Shown: positions 1-9,270, numbered from the stretch's first letter. The stretch is DNA of 64,000 bases from Mucilaginibacter sp. cycad4 (GCF_034263275.1 NZ_CP139559.1:1364001-1428000), one strand, 5' to 3'. The notes: generated from the sequence alone by a model not told the origin. Numbers and translations: made by a program.

Positions 1-31
1 TTTGATTTAACCCCGTGTTTAAGTAATTTAA
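1..31 (+). promoter_or_regulatory. possible promoter of the ethanolamine genes
   Basis: TTTG at 1-4 is followed after 19 nt by TAATTTAA at 24-31. This spacing fits the Bacteroidota -33/-7 promoter (TTTG, then TAnnTTTG), but the -7 box departs from the consensus in its last two bases. It lies at the window edge, so upstream context is missing. Confidence 0.3.
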
Positions 32-61
32 GGGGCGAAACACTTTCCTTAACGGAGGCTT

Positions 62-1411
62 ATGGCGGAAACATCTACAGAACATTTAAAACGGGTTTTA
101 AAACCTATCCATTTATGGGCTATAGCCGTAGGGCTGGTTATTTCGGGCGAATATTTTGGGTGGAATTTGGGATGGGCCGTATCGGGCACAATAGGTTTGC
201 TGATAGCTACCCTGGTTATCACCTTAATGTACATCACCTTTATTTTTAGCTACACCGAGCTTACCGCATCCATACCTCATGCCGGTGGCGCGTTTGCATA
301 CGCATACCGGGCTATGGGCCCGTTTGGCGGATTAATTGCCGGTTATGCTACCCTTGTTGACTTCCTGGTAGCTACACCTGCTGTGGCTGTATCTTTAGGG
401 AGTTACCTGCATTTTTTGTATCCTGCCATTCCTATAACAGAGGCAGCAATGGGCTTTAATATCCTCTTTATTCTTTTGAATATGCTGGGCGTAAAGGAAT
501 CGGCAACTTTTTCAGTATTCATTACCATACTTGCCATAATTGAGTTGCTACTTTATCTGGGTATTGTTTCACCGCATTTTAAAATAGTAAACTACCTTAA
601 CAATCCAATGCCGTTTGGCTGGGCAGGTGTGTTTGCAGCCCTGCCTTTTGCGGTTTGGTTTTACCTGGCCATTGAAGGCGTTGCTATGGTAGCCGAAGAA
701 GTGGAAAACCCTAAAAAGAACATTCCACGCGGCTATATTTCGGCTATAATAACCCTGGTAGTACTGGCGCTGGGTGTAATGGTCATTACCGGCGGGCTTA
801 CCGATTGGCGCAAGCTAAGTCATCTGGATTATCCCTTACCAGAAGCCATCGGAATAGTATTGGGTAAGGGTAACGGCTTAACCAAAATATTTGCCAGTAT
901 AGGCTTGTTTGGATTGATAGCATCCCTGCATGGTATTATCCTTGCATCATCGCGGCAGGTGTTTGCCATGGCACGGAGTGGTTATTTACCGCGGGTGCTG
1001 TCGGATATTAATCACAAATTTAAAACACCGCACTGGGCGCTTGTGGTTAGCGGCGTGGTAAGCTCCATCTTCATTTATAAATTTAAAACAGATCAGATCA
1101 TCATGCTATCGGTGCTCGGTGCCGTAGTTATGTACATCATGAGCATGGCGAGCCTGTTTATACTGCGTAAAAAAGAACCACGCTTAAGCCGACCGTTTTT
1201 AGCCCCGGTATACCCGGTTTTTCCGGCCATAGCTTTAATAATTTGCTTAGTATGTTTAATAGCGACAATATATTTTAATCCTGATATGAGCCTCATTTTT
1301 GCAGGAGGATTGGCAATTGTGCTGCTGGTTTTTATAGCGATGGGAAAACATAAAGTTGCTTTAACCGAAGATATGATGAGTGCCCCAATTGATGAGGTCA
1401 TTAATCATTAA
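62..1411 (+). CDS. eat: ethanolamine permease (APC superfamily)
   Basis: A 449-residue multi-pass inner-membrane protein of the amino acid/polyamine/organocation family. The N-terminal half carries the GEYFGWNLG and HAGGAFAYAYRAMGP segments typical of ethanolamine permeases, and about twelve hydrophobic segments follow. It would import ethanolamine, the substrate of the EutBC lyase encoded next (1523-3834). The start ATG has a good ribosome binding site (GGAGG about 6 nt upstream). The length equals that of the family. The substrate is inferred from family motifs plus the adjacent eut genes. An amino acid permease is the main alternative but unlikely here. Confidence 0.9.
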   Translation: MAETSTEHLKRVLKPIHLWAIAVGLVISGEYFGWNLGWAVSGTIGLLIATLVITLMYITFIFSYTELTASIPHAGGAFAYAYRAMGPFGGLIAGYATLVDFLVATPAVAVSLGSYLHFLYPAIPITEAAMGFNILFILLNMLGVKESATFSVFITILAIIELLLYLGIVSPHFKIVNYLNNPMPFGWAGVFAALPFAVWFYLAIEGVAMVAEEVENPKKNIPRGYISAIITLVVLALGVMVITGGLTDWRKLSHLDYPLPEAIGIVLGKGNGLTKIFASIGLFGLIASLHGIILASSRQVFAMARSGYLPRVLSDINHKFKTPHWALVVSGVVSSIFIYKFKTDQIIMLSVLGAVVMYIMSMASLFILRKKEPRLSRPFLAPVYPVFPAIALIICLVCLIATIYFNPDMSLIFAGGLAIVLLVFIAMGKHKVALTEDMMSAPIDEVINH

Positions 1412-1522
1412 GTCATTTGCTTGTTCGCTTTGTGAATAATGACAAATGATATAAAGTAGGGGCATTTGCCAGTCTGCTAAGTAATAATGACTTAATGATC
1501 AATGAAATAATGATATAAACAA

Positions 1523-2893
1523 ATGTACCGCCACAATATACATCACCGGGTTTATAAGTTTCCCAACCTGAAAATATTGCTGGGGAAGGCTTCGCCTTAT
1601 CGCTCGGGCGATGAACTGGCAGGGCTTTGTGCTGGTGGGTATGAGGAACGGGTGGCCGCGCAAATTACCCTGGCCGATGTGCCGCTCAAAAACTTTTTGA
1701 ACGAGGTGGTGGTCCCCTATGAGGATGATGAAATTACCCGCCTTATCATTGACGATCATGATGAGGCGGCTTTTAGCCATATCAGCCATTTAACGGTTGG
1801 TGAATTGCGCGACTGGCTGCTAAGTGACGAAACCGACTGTGCTACTTTAACAACTATAGCTTCCGGCTTAACGCCCGAAATGGTGGCTGCGGTTTCTAAA
1901 CTGATGCGTAACCAGGATTTGATCGCGATGGCCAATAAATGCCAGGTGGTTACATGCTTTCGCAATACCATTGGGTTAAAGGGGCATTTCAGTACCCGTT
2001 TGCAGCCCAATCATCCAACAGATGACCCGCGGGGGGTAGCGGCCAGCATCATCGACGGCTTATTATTTGGCAGCGGGGATGCAGTTATCGGCATTAACCC
2101 TGCAACGGATAGTCCGGCGGCGGTGAGCAGCTTACTTACGTTAATGGATGAGTTGCGGCACAGGTTTGAGATCCCAACGCAAACCTGTGTTTTGAGCCAT
2201 ATTACTACTACACTACAGCTGGTTAATGAGGGTGCGCCTGTTGATCTTTGCTTTCAATCAATAGCTGGGACCGAAAAGGCTAACGCCAGTTTTGGGGTTA
2301 ATTTAAGCTTAATTGAGGAAGCTTATCAGGCTACATTATCATTAAAGCGAGGTACGGCAGGTAATAACGTGATGTACTTTGAAACCGGGCAGGGCAGCGC
2401 GCTATCGGCCAATGCCAATTTTGGGGTAGATCAGCAAACCTGCGAAGTGAGGGCATATGCTGTTGCGCGAAAGTTTAACCCTTTGCTGGTAAATACAGTG
2501 GTAGGCTTTATTGGTCCGGAGTATTTGTATGATGGTAAGCAGATCATTCGTGCTGCGCTCGAGGATCATTTTTGCGGAAAACTTTTGGGCTTGCCCATGG
2601 GCGTAGATGTTTGCTACACCAACCATGCTGAAGCCGATCAGGACGATATGGACAATCTGCTTACCCTGCTGGGCGTGGCGGGCTGCAACTTTGTGATGGG
2701 TATTCCCGGATCAGATGATATTATGTTGAATTATCAGTCAACCTCCTTTCATGACGCGTTATACCTGCGTAAAGTGTTAGGATTGAAACCCGCACCGGAG
2801 TTTGAACAATGGCTGATAAAACAAGGCATAGTTGATAATAGGGGGAATATGCTGCCGGTTAACGAGCATGGATTGTTGAGAGGATTTAATTGA
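1523..2893 (+). CDS. eutB: ethanolamine ammonia-lyase large subunit
   Basis: The catalytic large subunit of the adenosylcobalamin-dependent lyase that converts ethanolamine to acetaldehyde and ammonia. At 456 residues it has the usual EutB length and shows hallmark segments such as FRNTIGLKGHFSTRLQPNHP, DDPRGVAASIIDGLLFGSGD and the NFVMGIPGSDDIMLNYQSTS stretch near the C-terminus. It is cytoplasmic and pairs with EutC at 3079. The 111-bp gap after the permease shows no terminator-like hairpin, so co-transcription is plausible. No cobalamin riboswitch was recognised upstream. No carboxysome-like shell genes are in the window, so this is the simple soil-type pathway for nitrogen or carbon. Confidence 0.96.
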   Translation: MYRHNIHHRVYKFPNLKILLGKASPYRSGDELAGLCAGGYEERVAAQITLADVPLKNFLNEVVVPYEDDEITRLIIDDHDEAAFSHISHLTVGELRDWLLSDETDCATLTTIASGLTPEMVAAVSKLMRNQDLIAMANKCQVVTCFRNTIGLKGHFSTRLQPNHPTDDPRGVAASIIDGLLFGSGDAVIGINPATDSPAAVSSLLTLMDELRHRFEIPTQTCVLSHITTTLQLVNEGAPVDLCFQSIAGTEKANASFGVNLSLIEEAYQATLSLKRGTAGNNVMYFETGQGSALSANANFGVDQQTCEVRAYAVARKFNPLLVNTVVGFIGPEYLYDGKQIIRAALEDHFCGKLLGLPMGVDVCYTNHAEADQDDMDNLLTLLGVAGCNFVMGIPGSDDIMLNYQSTSFHDALYLRKVLGLKPAPEFEQWLIKQGIVDNRGNMLPVNEHGLLRGFN

Positions 2894-2957
2894 AAGTGAA
2901 AGGGTAAAGGCGAAAGGTGAAAGGTTTTTTGAACTGGCAGAAAATAAAAAATACGAT

Positions 2958-3052
2958 GTCATCCTGAACTTGGTTCAGGAACTCACGAGACAAGTCGGCG
3001 CTATGCAGCGGTAGACATAGGATGTGGGGTGCGGAAACAAGTTCGGCATGAC
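2958..3052. repeat. dispersed palindromic element, GTCATCCTGAACTTG family, copy 1
   Basis: It begins GTCATCCTGAACTTGGTTCA and ends CAAGTTCGGCATGAC, so its ends form an imperfect terminal inverted repeat. The same design recurs at 4653-4752. It sits between eutB and eutC without coding capacity and would fold in the transcript between the two subunit genes. Confidence 0.75.
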
Positions 3053-3078
3053 CGAAGACGATAACAGACTGCAAATTA

Positions 3079-3834
3079 ATGAAACGAAACATCCCACATG
3101 AAATTGGGCCATTGAAGGCTTTGCAGGAGTTTACTTCGGCAAGGATAGCTATTGGCCGCGTGGGGACAAGTATCCCGTTAAAGCAGTCGCTTGAGTTTAA
3201 GCTGGCGCATGCACATGCACGGGATGCCGTATACTCTGAATTGGATCTGGGTAAGCTAACCAATGCGCTTAAACCTTTCGACGTTCCGGTTTTACAGCTG
3301 CATAGCAGGGTAACACACAGACGACAATACCTGCAACGGCCCGACCTTGGGCGTAAGCTTAACGAGCCTTCATTGAACGAACTAAATGGTTATAGTGCTG
3401 AAAGCGATGTCGCTATCATGATAGTTGATGGACTTTCGGCAACAGCAGTAAATGAAAATGCCGTGGGGTTGCTGGATGCACTTATTCCCTTGTTGGTTGC
3501 TAATGGTTTAAAGCTGGCACCTATAAGCCTGGTTGAGCAGGGCAGGGTAGCCATTGGTGATGATATTGGTCACGGACTGAATGCTAAACTCTCGCTGATC
3601 CTTATCGGCGAGCGCCCTGGCCTCAGCTCGGCCGATAGTTTAGGGGCTTATCTCACCTATAATCCTAAACCCGGCTTAACCGATGAATCAAGGAACTGCG
3701 TTTCCAATATTCGGCATAAGGGGCTAACCTATAAGAAAGCCGCAAAAAAGATTTTCTATCTAATTAACGAAGCCTTCAAACGGAAGTTATCAGGCGTGGA
3801 GTTGAAGGATAACGCGGGGTTGATAGAGTCTTAA
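3079..3834 (+). CDS. eutC: ethanolamine ammonia-lyase small subunit
   Basis: The 251-residue small subunit that helps bind cobalamin and completes the EutBC lyase. Recognisable parts are TSARIAIGRVGTSIPLKQSL at about residues 17-37, LKFKLAHAHARDAV-type sequence (here EFKLAHAHARDAV), SDVAIMIVDGLSATAVNENA in the middle, and the GERPGLSSADSLGAYLTYNP segment. Its length fits the family. It follows eutB by 185 bp, a gap filled by a palindromic repeat (2958-3052). That is unusual for two subunits of one enzyme and could modulate their ratio. There is a weak SD before the ATG. Confidence 0.95.
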   Translation: MKRNIPHEIGPLKALQEFTSARIAIGRVGTSIPLKQSLEFKLAHAHARDAVYSELDLGKLTNALKPFDVPVLQLHSRVTHRRQYLQRPDLGRKLNEPSLNELNGYSAESDVAIMIVDGLSATAVNENAVGLLDALIPLLVANGLKLAPISLVEQGRVAIGDDIGHGLNAKLSLILIGERPGLSSADSLGAYLTYNPKPGLTDESRNCVSNIRHKGLTYKKAAKKIFYLINEAFKRKLSGVELKDNAGLIES

Positions 3835-3860
3835 GTACCATAGGTACTTGCTTAATAATA

Positions 3861-3967
3861 AAGAAGGCGTCATTGCGAGGCACGAAGCAATCCCCGATTG
3901 GCAGAGCCGCTATGCAGGTCTCCCTGCTTTGTTTGGGATTGCTTCGTACCTCGCAATGACGATTCTT
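3861..3967. repeat. dispersed palindromic element, GTCATTGCGAGG family, copy 1
   Basis: Terminal inverted repeats of about 33 bp flank a short centre. The left arm contains CGTCATTGCGAGGCACGAAG and the right arm, read in reverse, CGTCATTGCGAGGTACGAAG. No ORF. It lies between convergent eutC and the DUF4251 gene, where it could act as a bidirectional transcription block. A second copy is at 13681-13765. Confidence 0.8.
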
Positions 3968-4011
3968 TATAATACTTTCTGATTTTATACTTAAGACTTC
4001 GTACTTGAGAC

Positions 4012-4533
4012 TTATTTCCTTCTCGCCTCAATATATCCGTTAAATGATATTGGGTCGCGGTTGGTGCTGGTTACCTGTAGTGAGCCATAACCATCCTGCG
4101 AGATACTTAGGTTAAATGTTTGTACATCGCGCCAGTCGGCTATGTTTTTTTCTTTGGGTTTGATAGTGATATTCCAGCCACTTCCTTTCTTTACCGACGA
4201 GTAAGTGAATTTTGTAGTATTTACCTTAATACCGCCATCAGTTGTTCCGGGAGGCGGGGCTACATACGCGCGGCCAAAATAGGGCAGGAATGATACTATA
4301 GTATCTTTACTTATTGTAAGATCATAATCAGAAGTAAGCGATCTGCTGCCGCCCCGCATTGGCAAGGCATAGTTAGCTTTAAACACAAAATTTTGATCCT
4401 CCACCATTTGTTTTATTTCAGCCTGCTTAGCTGCTTTTTTTTCGGTTTTGGTTTGTTTGATTTGAGCAACGGTTACGTTTGTCCCAATAAATATGAATGT
4501 AGCCAGGAGGGCTATTTTATTTAATATTTTCAT
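4012..4533 (-). CDS. DUF4251 domain-containing exported protein
   Basis: A 173-residue protein with a cleavable signal peptide (residues 1-23, ending VTVAQ). A lysine-rich linker follows, then a DUF4251-type beta-rich domain (about residues 45-172) with FVFKANYALPMRGGSRSLTS, YDLTISKDTIVSFLPYFGRAY and a C-terminal FNGYIEARRK. The family is common in Bacteroidota and its function is unknown. It is probably periplasmic. It is a single-gene unit transcribed away from a bidirectional terminator at 4612-4642. Confidence 0.85.
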   Translation of the reverse strand: MKILNKIALLATFIFIGTNVTVAQIKQTKTEKKAAKQAEIKQMVEDQNFVFKANYALPMRGGSRSLTSDYDLTISKDTIVSFLPYFGRAYVAPPPGTTDGGIKVNTTKFTYSSVKKGSGWNITIKPKEKNIADWRDVQTFNLSISQDGYGSLQVTSTNRDPISFNGYIEARRK

Positions 4534-4611
4534 GATATAAATGTTTAAGTGGTTAGACGATAGTAGGTTATTTAGGTTTAATTACACTCAAATTTAAGCA
4601 ATCTTTTAAAC

Positions 4612-4642
4612 AAAAAAGCCATCCGTTTTGGATGGCTTTTTA
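4612..4642. terminator. bidirectional intrinsic terminator
   Basis: A 12-bp perfect stem (AAAAAGCCATCC / GGATGGCTTTTT) with a 5-nt loop and an A tract on one side and a T tract on the other. On the minus strand it lies downstream of htpG. Because DUF4251 starts beyond it, it isolates the two minus-strand genes. Confidence 0.8.
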
Positions 4643-4652
4643 AGGTGATTTA

Positions 4653-4752
4653 GTCATCCTGAACTTGTTTCAGGATCCCACCAGATATTAACGTTACAAA
4701 GACAATCGGATGACCTTGCATGTGGGGGTGCCGAAATAAATTCGGCATGACG
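4653..4752. repeat. dispersed palindromic element, GTCATCCTGAACTTG family, copy 2
   Basis: It starts GTCATCCTGAACTTGTTTCA and ends AAATTCGGCATGACG, an imperfect terminal inverted repeat matching copy 1 at 2958-3052. It lies immediately downstream of the htpG stop, between it and the terminator at 4612. Confidence 0.75.
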
Positions 4753-4762
4753 TTTGGAAAAA

Positions 4763-6646
4763 TTATATCAAACTAACACTGCGTTTAACAAATTCAGTTA
4801 ACTCAGCGCCGGTTAATAAACCTTGTGATAGCAAGGCCAGATCAAAGGCTTGTTTTGAAAGCTGTGCCTGTACAGTTTCGTCTTCTTCCTGTAAAATGCG
4901 GCTTACCAGTTTGTGGTTACCATTTACAATAACTTTGTAGTTATCAGGCATGTTGCCATAAAAACTCATGCCACCGCCCATAGCTGCCATATCTTTCATA
5001 CGGCGCATAAACTCGTCCATAGTTACAGTAACAGGTAACCCATCCGGGTTAAGGCTTTCAATTTGAACGTTGTAAGCCGGTTTGTTGATGGCTTTGTCAA
5101 AAATACTTTTTACCTGGGTGCTTTGCTCTTCGGTAAGTACGGTTTCGGGCGCATCATCTTTTTTAATCAGTTTATCGGCCACATCGGCGTCAACACGTTT
5201 TAATGATGTTTTCTCCAGCTTTTGCTCCAATTGGCTGATGAAGTGATTGTCGATAGGTGAGTTCATCACCAACACATCATAACCCTTTTTATTGGCCGAC
5301 TGGATAAACGAATCCTGTTTAGCCGGGTCATTGGTATAAATGTAAACCAGCTGACCGTCTTTATCGGTTTGGTTAGCTTCTACTTTATCCTTGTATTCGG
5401 GGAGGGTAAAGTTTTGTTTTTCGGTATTGGTAACCAAAACAAAATCTTTGGCTTTGTCGTAAAACTTGTCTTCGCTTACCATACCGTATTTTACAAACAG
5501 GCCAATGTCTGTCCATTTTTCTTCGTAAGCTTTACGGTTGGCTTTGAAAAGGTCTGACAATTTATCAGCTACTTTTTTAGTGATATAGCTGTTGATCTTT
5601 TTAACGTTGCTATCGGCCTGTAAAAAGCTACGTGATACGTTAAGCGGAATATCCGGTGAATCAATAACGCCATGTAACAGCATCAAAAATTCAGGAACGA
5701 TATCTTTCACCTCGTCGGTAATAAATACCTGGCGGCTAAATAATTTGATCTTATTTTTCTGGAACTCGAAATCGTTTTTCAGCTTAGGGAAGTACAGCAC
5801 ACCGGTAAGGTTGAAAGGATAATCAACATTAAGGTGGATCCAGAACAATGGATCTTCGCTGAAAGGATAAAGCTGTTTGTAAAAGTCGAGGTAATCCTCG
5901 TCTTTTAATTCAGACGGTGCTTTTGTCCAGATAGGGTTGGTGGTGTTGATGATATTATCAACTTCAACAGAAGTATACTTTGGTTTGCCTTCTTCGTCAA
6001 CGCCATCTTCAACAGATTCGGTCTTAGTTCCGAATTTGATTGGAACCGGTAAAAACTTGCAATATTTATCAAGGATCTCCTGAAGCCTATGCTCGCTTAA
6101 AAACTCAGCCGATTCATCGTTGATAAACAGCGTGATCTCGGTGCCGCGCTCTTCTAAAACGCCTTCGCCAATTTCAAATTCGGTGCTGCCATCGCAAACC
6201 CAAAAAGCAGGCTCAGCACCTTCCTGGTACGATAGCGTTTGGATTTCCACCTTATCAGCCACCATGAATGCTGAGTAAAAGCCTAAACCAAAACGGCCAA
6301 TGATCTCGTTGGCATCCTTAGCCTCCTTGAATTTCTCCATGAACTCGGTAGCACCCGAAAAAGCGATCTGGTTGATGTATTTCTTGATCTCCTCGGCGGT
6401 CATACCAAGGCCGTTATCGCTAATAGTGATGGTCTTTTTGTCTGCATCAAAAGCTACCTCAACGCGCAGGTCGCCAAGTTCGCCGGTGTATTGGCCTAAT
6501 GAAGCTAAACGTTTAATTTTTTGGGTAGCATCTACCGCGTTTGATACCAGCTCTCGCAAAAATATCTCGTTATCAGAGTATAAGAACTTCTTAATGATCG
6601 GGAAAATGTTCTCGGTGTGGATCGAAATGCTGCCTTTTTCTTGCAT
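4763..6646 (-). CDS. htpG: molecular chaperone HtpG (bacterial Hsp90)
   Basis: A 627-residue ATP-dependent cytosolic chaperone. The N-terminal GHKL ATPase carries FLRELVSNAVDATQKIKRLA (ATP-binding Asn/Asp), ISDNGLGMTAEEI and IGRFGLGFYSAFMVADKVEI, the Hsp90 signature. The middle domain has the LFSRQVFI and GVIDSPDIPLNVSRSFLQ motifs that contact the ATP phosphate. A C-terminal dimerisation region follows, ending without MEEVD, as expected for bacteria. The length is standard. It is monocistronic, with a 370-bp upstream gap holding a palindromic repeat. No CIRCE element or clear heat-shock promoter was recognised. Confidence 0.97.
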   Translation of the reverse strand: MQEKGSISIHTENIFPIIKKFLYSDNEIFLRELVSNAVDATQKIKRLASLGQYTGELGDLRVEVAFDADKKTITISDNGLGMTAEEIKKYINQIAFSGATEFMEKFKEAKDANEIIGRFGLGFYSAFMVADKVEIQTLSYQEGAEPAFWVCDGSTEFEIGEGVLEERGTEITLFINDESAEFLSEHRLQEILDKYCKFLPVPIKFGTKTESVEDGVDEEGKPKYTSVEVDNIINTTNPIWTKAPSELKDEDYLDFYKQLYPFSEDPLFWIHLNVDYPFNLTGVLYFPKLKNDFEFQKNKIKLFSRQVFITDEVKDIVPEFLMLLHGVIDSPDIPLNVSRSFLQADSNVKKINSYITKKVADKLSDLFKANRKAYEEKWTDIGLFVKYGMVSEDKFYDKAKDFVLVTNTEKQNFTLPEYKDKVEANQTDKDGQLVYIYTNDPAKQDSFIQSANKKGYDVLVMNSPIDNHFISQLEQKLEKTSLKRVDADVADKLIKKDDAPETVLTEEQSTQVKSIFDKAINKPAYNVQIESLNPDGLPVTVTMDEFMRRMKDMAAMGGGMSFYGNMPDNYKVIVNGNHKLVSRILQEEDETVQAQLSKQAFDLALLSQGLLTGAELTEFVKRSVSLI

Positions 6647-6790
6647 AACTATATTTTAATATGGTTGATTTAATGTTTGTCGGAATTGCATCATCAATGT
6701 GTGTTCCAATTGTTAATGTATTGTCAAAATGGCAGGCGGGTGATGGATAGGAAGGGCGTTTCTGCTAAATCCTATATAAATAAATAGAAT

Positions 6791-6935
6791 GTGTCATTTT
6801 GAGCGAACCAGGGAAGGAATGCACGCCGGCGGTAAGGAGAAATCTTCTACGCCATTGAAAGCGGGTTTACATGGCGTACAGGATTTCTCTTTCGCCCCAG
6901 AGCCCGTGACCATCGCCCGCTCAATCGAAAGGACA
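6791..6935. repeat. dispersed element, TGTCATTTCGA family, copy 1
   Basis: The outer ends are GTGTCATTTTGAGCGA and an inverted TCAATCGAAAGGACA. Inside is GGAGAAATCTTC followed by a hairpin TACGCCAT / ATGGCGTA. Copy 2 at 22929-23084 keeps the ends and the GGAGAAATCT word but has a different stem sequence that still pairs. Together with the terminator below, it fills most of the 371-bp gap between accD and htpG. No gene was seen there. Confidence 0.7.
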
Positions 6936-6949
6936 TTTTTTTTATTTAA

Positions 6950-6992
6950 AAGCGCAAAAAAAATAAGGGATAAACATTTAAGCTTATCCCTT
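6950..6992 (-). terminator. intrinsic terminator of accD
   Basis: Read on the minus strand, AAGGGATAA and TTATCCCTT form a 9-bp stem (6965-6992), followed by ATTTTTTTT. It lies just downstream of the accD stop at 7018. Confidence 0.75.
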
Positions 6993-7017
6993 ACCACATC
7001 AATGTTGATGATATCTC

Positions 7018-7863
7018 TTAGTTGCCCATCATCTTAATGAATGAGGCTAATTTTTCTTTCATTTCTCTTCTGTCAACAATAAAATCAAGGAAACCGTGCT
7101 CCTGCACAAATTCGGCAGTCTGGAAGCCTTTTGGAAGATCTTTTTTGATGGTTTCTTTAATTACCCGTGGTCCGGCAAAACCTATCAGTGCGCCCGGCTC
7201 GGCAATATTAATATCACCTAACATAGCGTATGATGCTGTTACACCACCTGTTGTAGGGTCGGTAAGTAATGAGATATAAGGGATTTTTGCTTGTGCAAGC
7301 AACGCCAGTTTGGCCGATGTTTTAGCCATCTGCATTAATGAAAACGCGGCTTCCATCATACGCGCACCGCCCGATTTTGAGATCATCAGGAACGGAACTT
7401 TATGCTGGATACAGTAATCGATAGAGCGTGCTATCTTTTCACCAACTACCGATCCCATTGATCCGCCAATGAAGTTAAAGTCCATACAGGCAATAACCAG
7501 GTCCTGACCGTCAATTTTACCGGCGGCTGCCCTTATTGCATCTTTTAAACCTGTTTTGTGTTGAGTTTCCTTAAGCCTGTCGGTGTATTTTTTAGTATCC
7601 TCGAAGTGAAGGGGATCACCCGAGGTAAGATCAGGAAAAAGTTCTGTAAACTCGTTATTATCAAATAGTACCGAAAAATATTCTTTTGAACCTATGCGCA
7701 GGTGGAAGCCACAGTAATGGCACACATATTGATTTTCTACCTGTTCTGAATAGTGTAAAGGTTTTTTACAATTAGGGCATTTATTCCAGATGCCATCGGG
7801 GGCTTCCTTCTTTTCCTCAGTAGTCGTAATTATCCCTTTCAACTCTCGTTTAAACCATGCCAT
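7018..7863 (-). CDS. accD: acetyl-CoA carboxylase carboxyltransferase subunit beta
   Basis: The beta subunit of the carboxyltransferase that makes malonyl-CoA for fatty-acid synthesis. I prefer the start at 7863 ([10 protein letters not shown], 281 residues), the conserved AccD N-terminus. An in-frame ATG at 7902 would add 13 residues of no family character. A four-cysteine zinc ribbon ([13 protein letters not shown] ... [10 protein letters not shown]) is followed by the carboxyltransferase fold with [20 protein letters not shown] and the [19 protein letters not shown] segment, ending at [13 protein letters not shown]. No accA is adjacent, so the alpha subunit must be elsewhere. Confidence 0.96.
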   Translation of the reverse strand: MAWFKRELKGIITTTEEKKEAPDGIWNKCPNCKKPLHYSEQVENQYVCHYCGFHLRIGSKEYFSVLFDNNEFTELFPDLTSGDPLHFEDTKKYTDRLKETQHKTGLKDAIRAAAGKIDGQDLVIACMDFNFIGGSMGSVVGEKIARSIDYCIQHKVPFLMISKSGGARMMEAAFSLMQMAKTSAKLALLAQAKIPYISLLTDPTTGGVTASYAMLGDINIAEPGALIGFAGPRVIKETIKKDLPKGFQTAEFVQEHGFLDFIVDRREMKEKLASFIKMMGN

Positions 7864-8131
7864 ATCTGTGTCTAACTCTTTCAATTGGGTACAAAGAAAC
7901 AAAAAATATTAAACATGTGGTGCCGGATATAAAAAGTTATGGCGGGGTAAATTGTTTGTCGAAATTTGAAATACTTTTTTAATGTTATTTTCGTAATAAA
8001 AGGAATGGATTATTGATTAATTATATCATATTTTCAAATTAACCCTATTTTTACTATCGTTTTAATATACTTTTAAGATTGCTTAGCCTATTTCAATAAA
8101 TTTTATAACTTCGAGCCCCAAATAAACGCTA

Positions 8132-9211
8132 ATGGATTTAAAAAATTATAGAGGTGTTCTGCACGGCGATCAGGTGCAGGAACTATTTGAAGCAGCAAAA
8201 AAGCATCAGTTTGCTTTACCGGCAGTAAATGTTATTGGTACTAACACTATCAATGCAGTTATGGAAACAGCTAAAGCTGTTAACTCACCGGTTATTATTC
8301 AGCTGTCAAATGGCGGTGCACAGTTTTACGCCGGCAAATCATTGGATAATTCAAAGCTTCAGGCCTGTATTTTAGGTGGTGTATCTGCTGCAAAGCATGT
8401 TCACCTGTTGGCTGAGCATTATGGTGTAGCAGTTATCCTGCATACCGACCATGCTGCCAAGAAATTATTACCATGGATTGACGGCTTGCTGGATCATGGC
8501 GAGAAATTTTTTGCCGAAACAGGCAAACCTTTGTTCTCATCTCACATGCTTGACCTTTCGGAAGAGCCTATTGAAGAGAATATCGAAATTTCGGCCAAAT
8601 ACCTTGAGCGTATGGCTAAAATGGGCATGACCCTTGAAATTGAGTTAGGCGTAACCGGTGGTGAAGAAGATGGCGTTGACAACTCTGATGTTGACAGCTC
8701 ACGTTTATATACTCAACCAGAAGAAGTTTCTTATTCATATGAGCACCTTTTAAAAGTAAGCCCTCGTTTTACAGTAGCTGCTGCTTTTGGTAACGTGCAT
8801 GGTGTTTACAAACCAGGCAATGTTAAGTTACAACCGGTTATTTTGCATAACTCACAAGAGTATGTTAAACAAAAATTTGGTTTAACTGCCGAAAAACCTA
8901 TCAACTTCGTATTCCACGGTGGTTCTGGTTCAAGCCAGGAAGAGATCCGCGAAGCTATTTCATATGGCGCTATCAAAATGAACATTGATACCGATATGCA
9001 ATGGGCTTACTGGGAAGGCATTAAAGATTACTACAAATCAAAAGAAGGATATCTGCAAAGCCAGATCGGCAGCCCTGATGGTGAGGATTCTCCAAACAAA
9101 AAATACTACGACCCACGTGTTTGGTTACGTAAAGGCGAAGAAAACTTTGTAAAAAGACTTGCCGCAGCATTTGAAGACCTTAACTGTATCGACGTATACA
9201 GCAAATTATAA
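8132..9211 (+). CDS. fbaA: class II fructose-bisphosphate aldolase
   Basis: A zinc-dependent aldolase cleaving fructose 1,6-bisphosphate into glyceraldehyde 3-phosphate and dihydroxyacetone phosphate in glycolysis. At 359 residues it is class IIA (E. coli FbaA type). Visible motifs are VILHTDHAAKKLLPW with the zinc-binding His, LEIELGVTGGEEDGVDN with the zinc-ligand Glu, AAFGNVHGVYKPGNVKL, and VFHGGSGSSQEEIREAISYG near the phosphate site. It is monocistronic, divergent from accD across 270 bp of AT-rich DNA, and ends in a strong terminator (9227-9270). Confidence 0.97.
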   Translation: MDLKNYRGVLHGDQVQELFEAAKKHQFALPAVNVIGTNTINAVMETAKAVNSPVIIQLSNGGAQFYAGKSLDNSKLQACILGGVSAAKHVHLLAEHYGVAVILHTDHAAKKLLPWIDGLLDHGEKFFAETGKPLFSSHMLDLSEEPIEENIEISAKYLERMAKMGMTLEIELGVTGGEEDGVDNSDVDSSRLYTQPEEVSYSYEHLLKVSPRFTVAAAFGNVHGVYKPGNVKLQPVILHNSQEYVKQKFGLTAEKPINFVFHGGSGSSQEEIREAISYGAIKMNIDTDMQWAYWEGIKDYYKSKEGYLQSQIGSPDGEDSPNKKYYDPRVWLRKGEENFVKRLAAAFEDLNCIDVYSKL

Positions 9212-9226
9212 TATTCATCAGAAATT

Positions 9227-9270
9227 AACAAAGCGCTTGTACATTTGTTGTACAGGCGCTTTGTTGTTTA
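9227..9270 (+). terminator. intrinsic terminator of fbaA
   Basis: A long hairpin with AACAAAGCGC at 9227-9236 pairing with GCGCTTTGTT at 9256-9265, extended inward by TTGTACA/TGTACAG with one wobble. TTGTTT follows. It begins 16 nt after the stop codon. Confidence 0.8.

Noticed and set aside
1..61. Cobalamin riboswitch before the ethanolamine genes
   Set aside because: Expected because the lyase uses cobalamin, but only 61 bp are available and no B12-box-like sequence is seen; the 1412-1522 gap has none either.
2886..3263. Minus-strand ORF of 125 codons overlapping eutC
   Set aside because: Half of it is the palindromic repeat at 2958-3052 and the rest is antisense to eutC.
6789..7037. ORFs on both strands in the htpG-accD gap
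   Set aside because: They are translations of the repeat 6791-6935 and the accD terminator.
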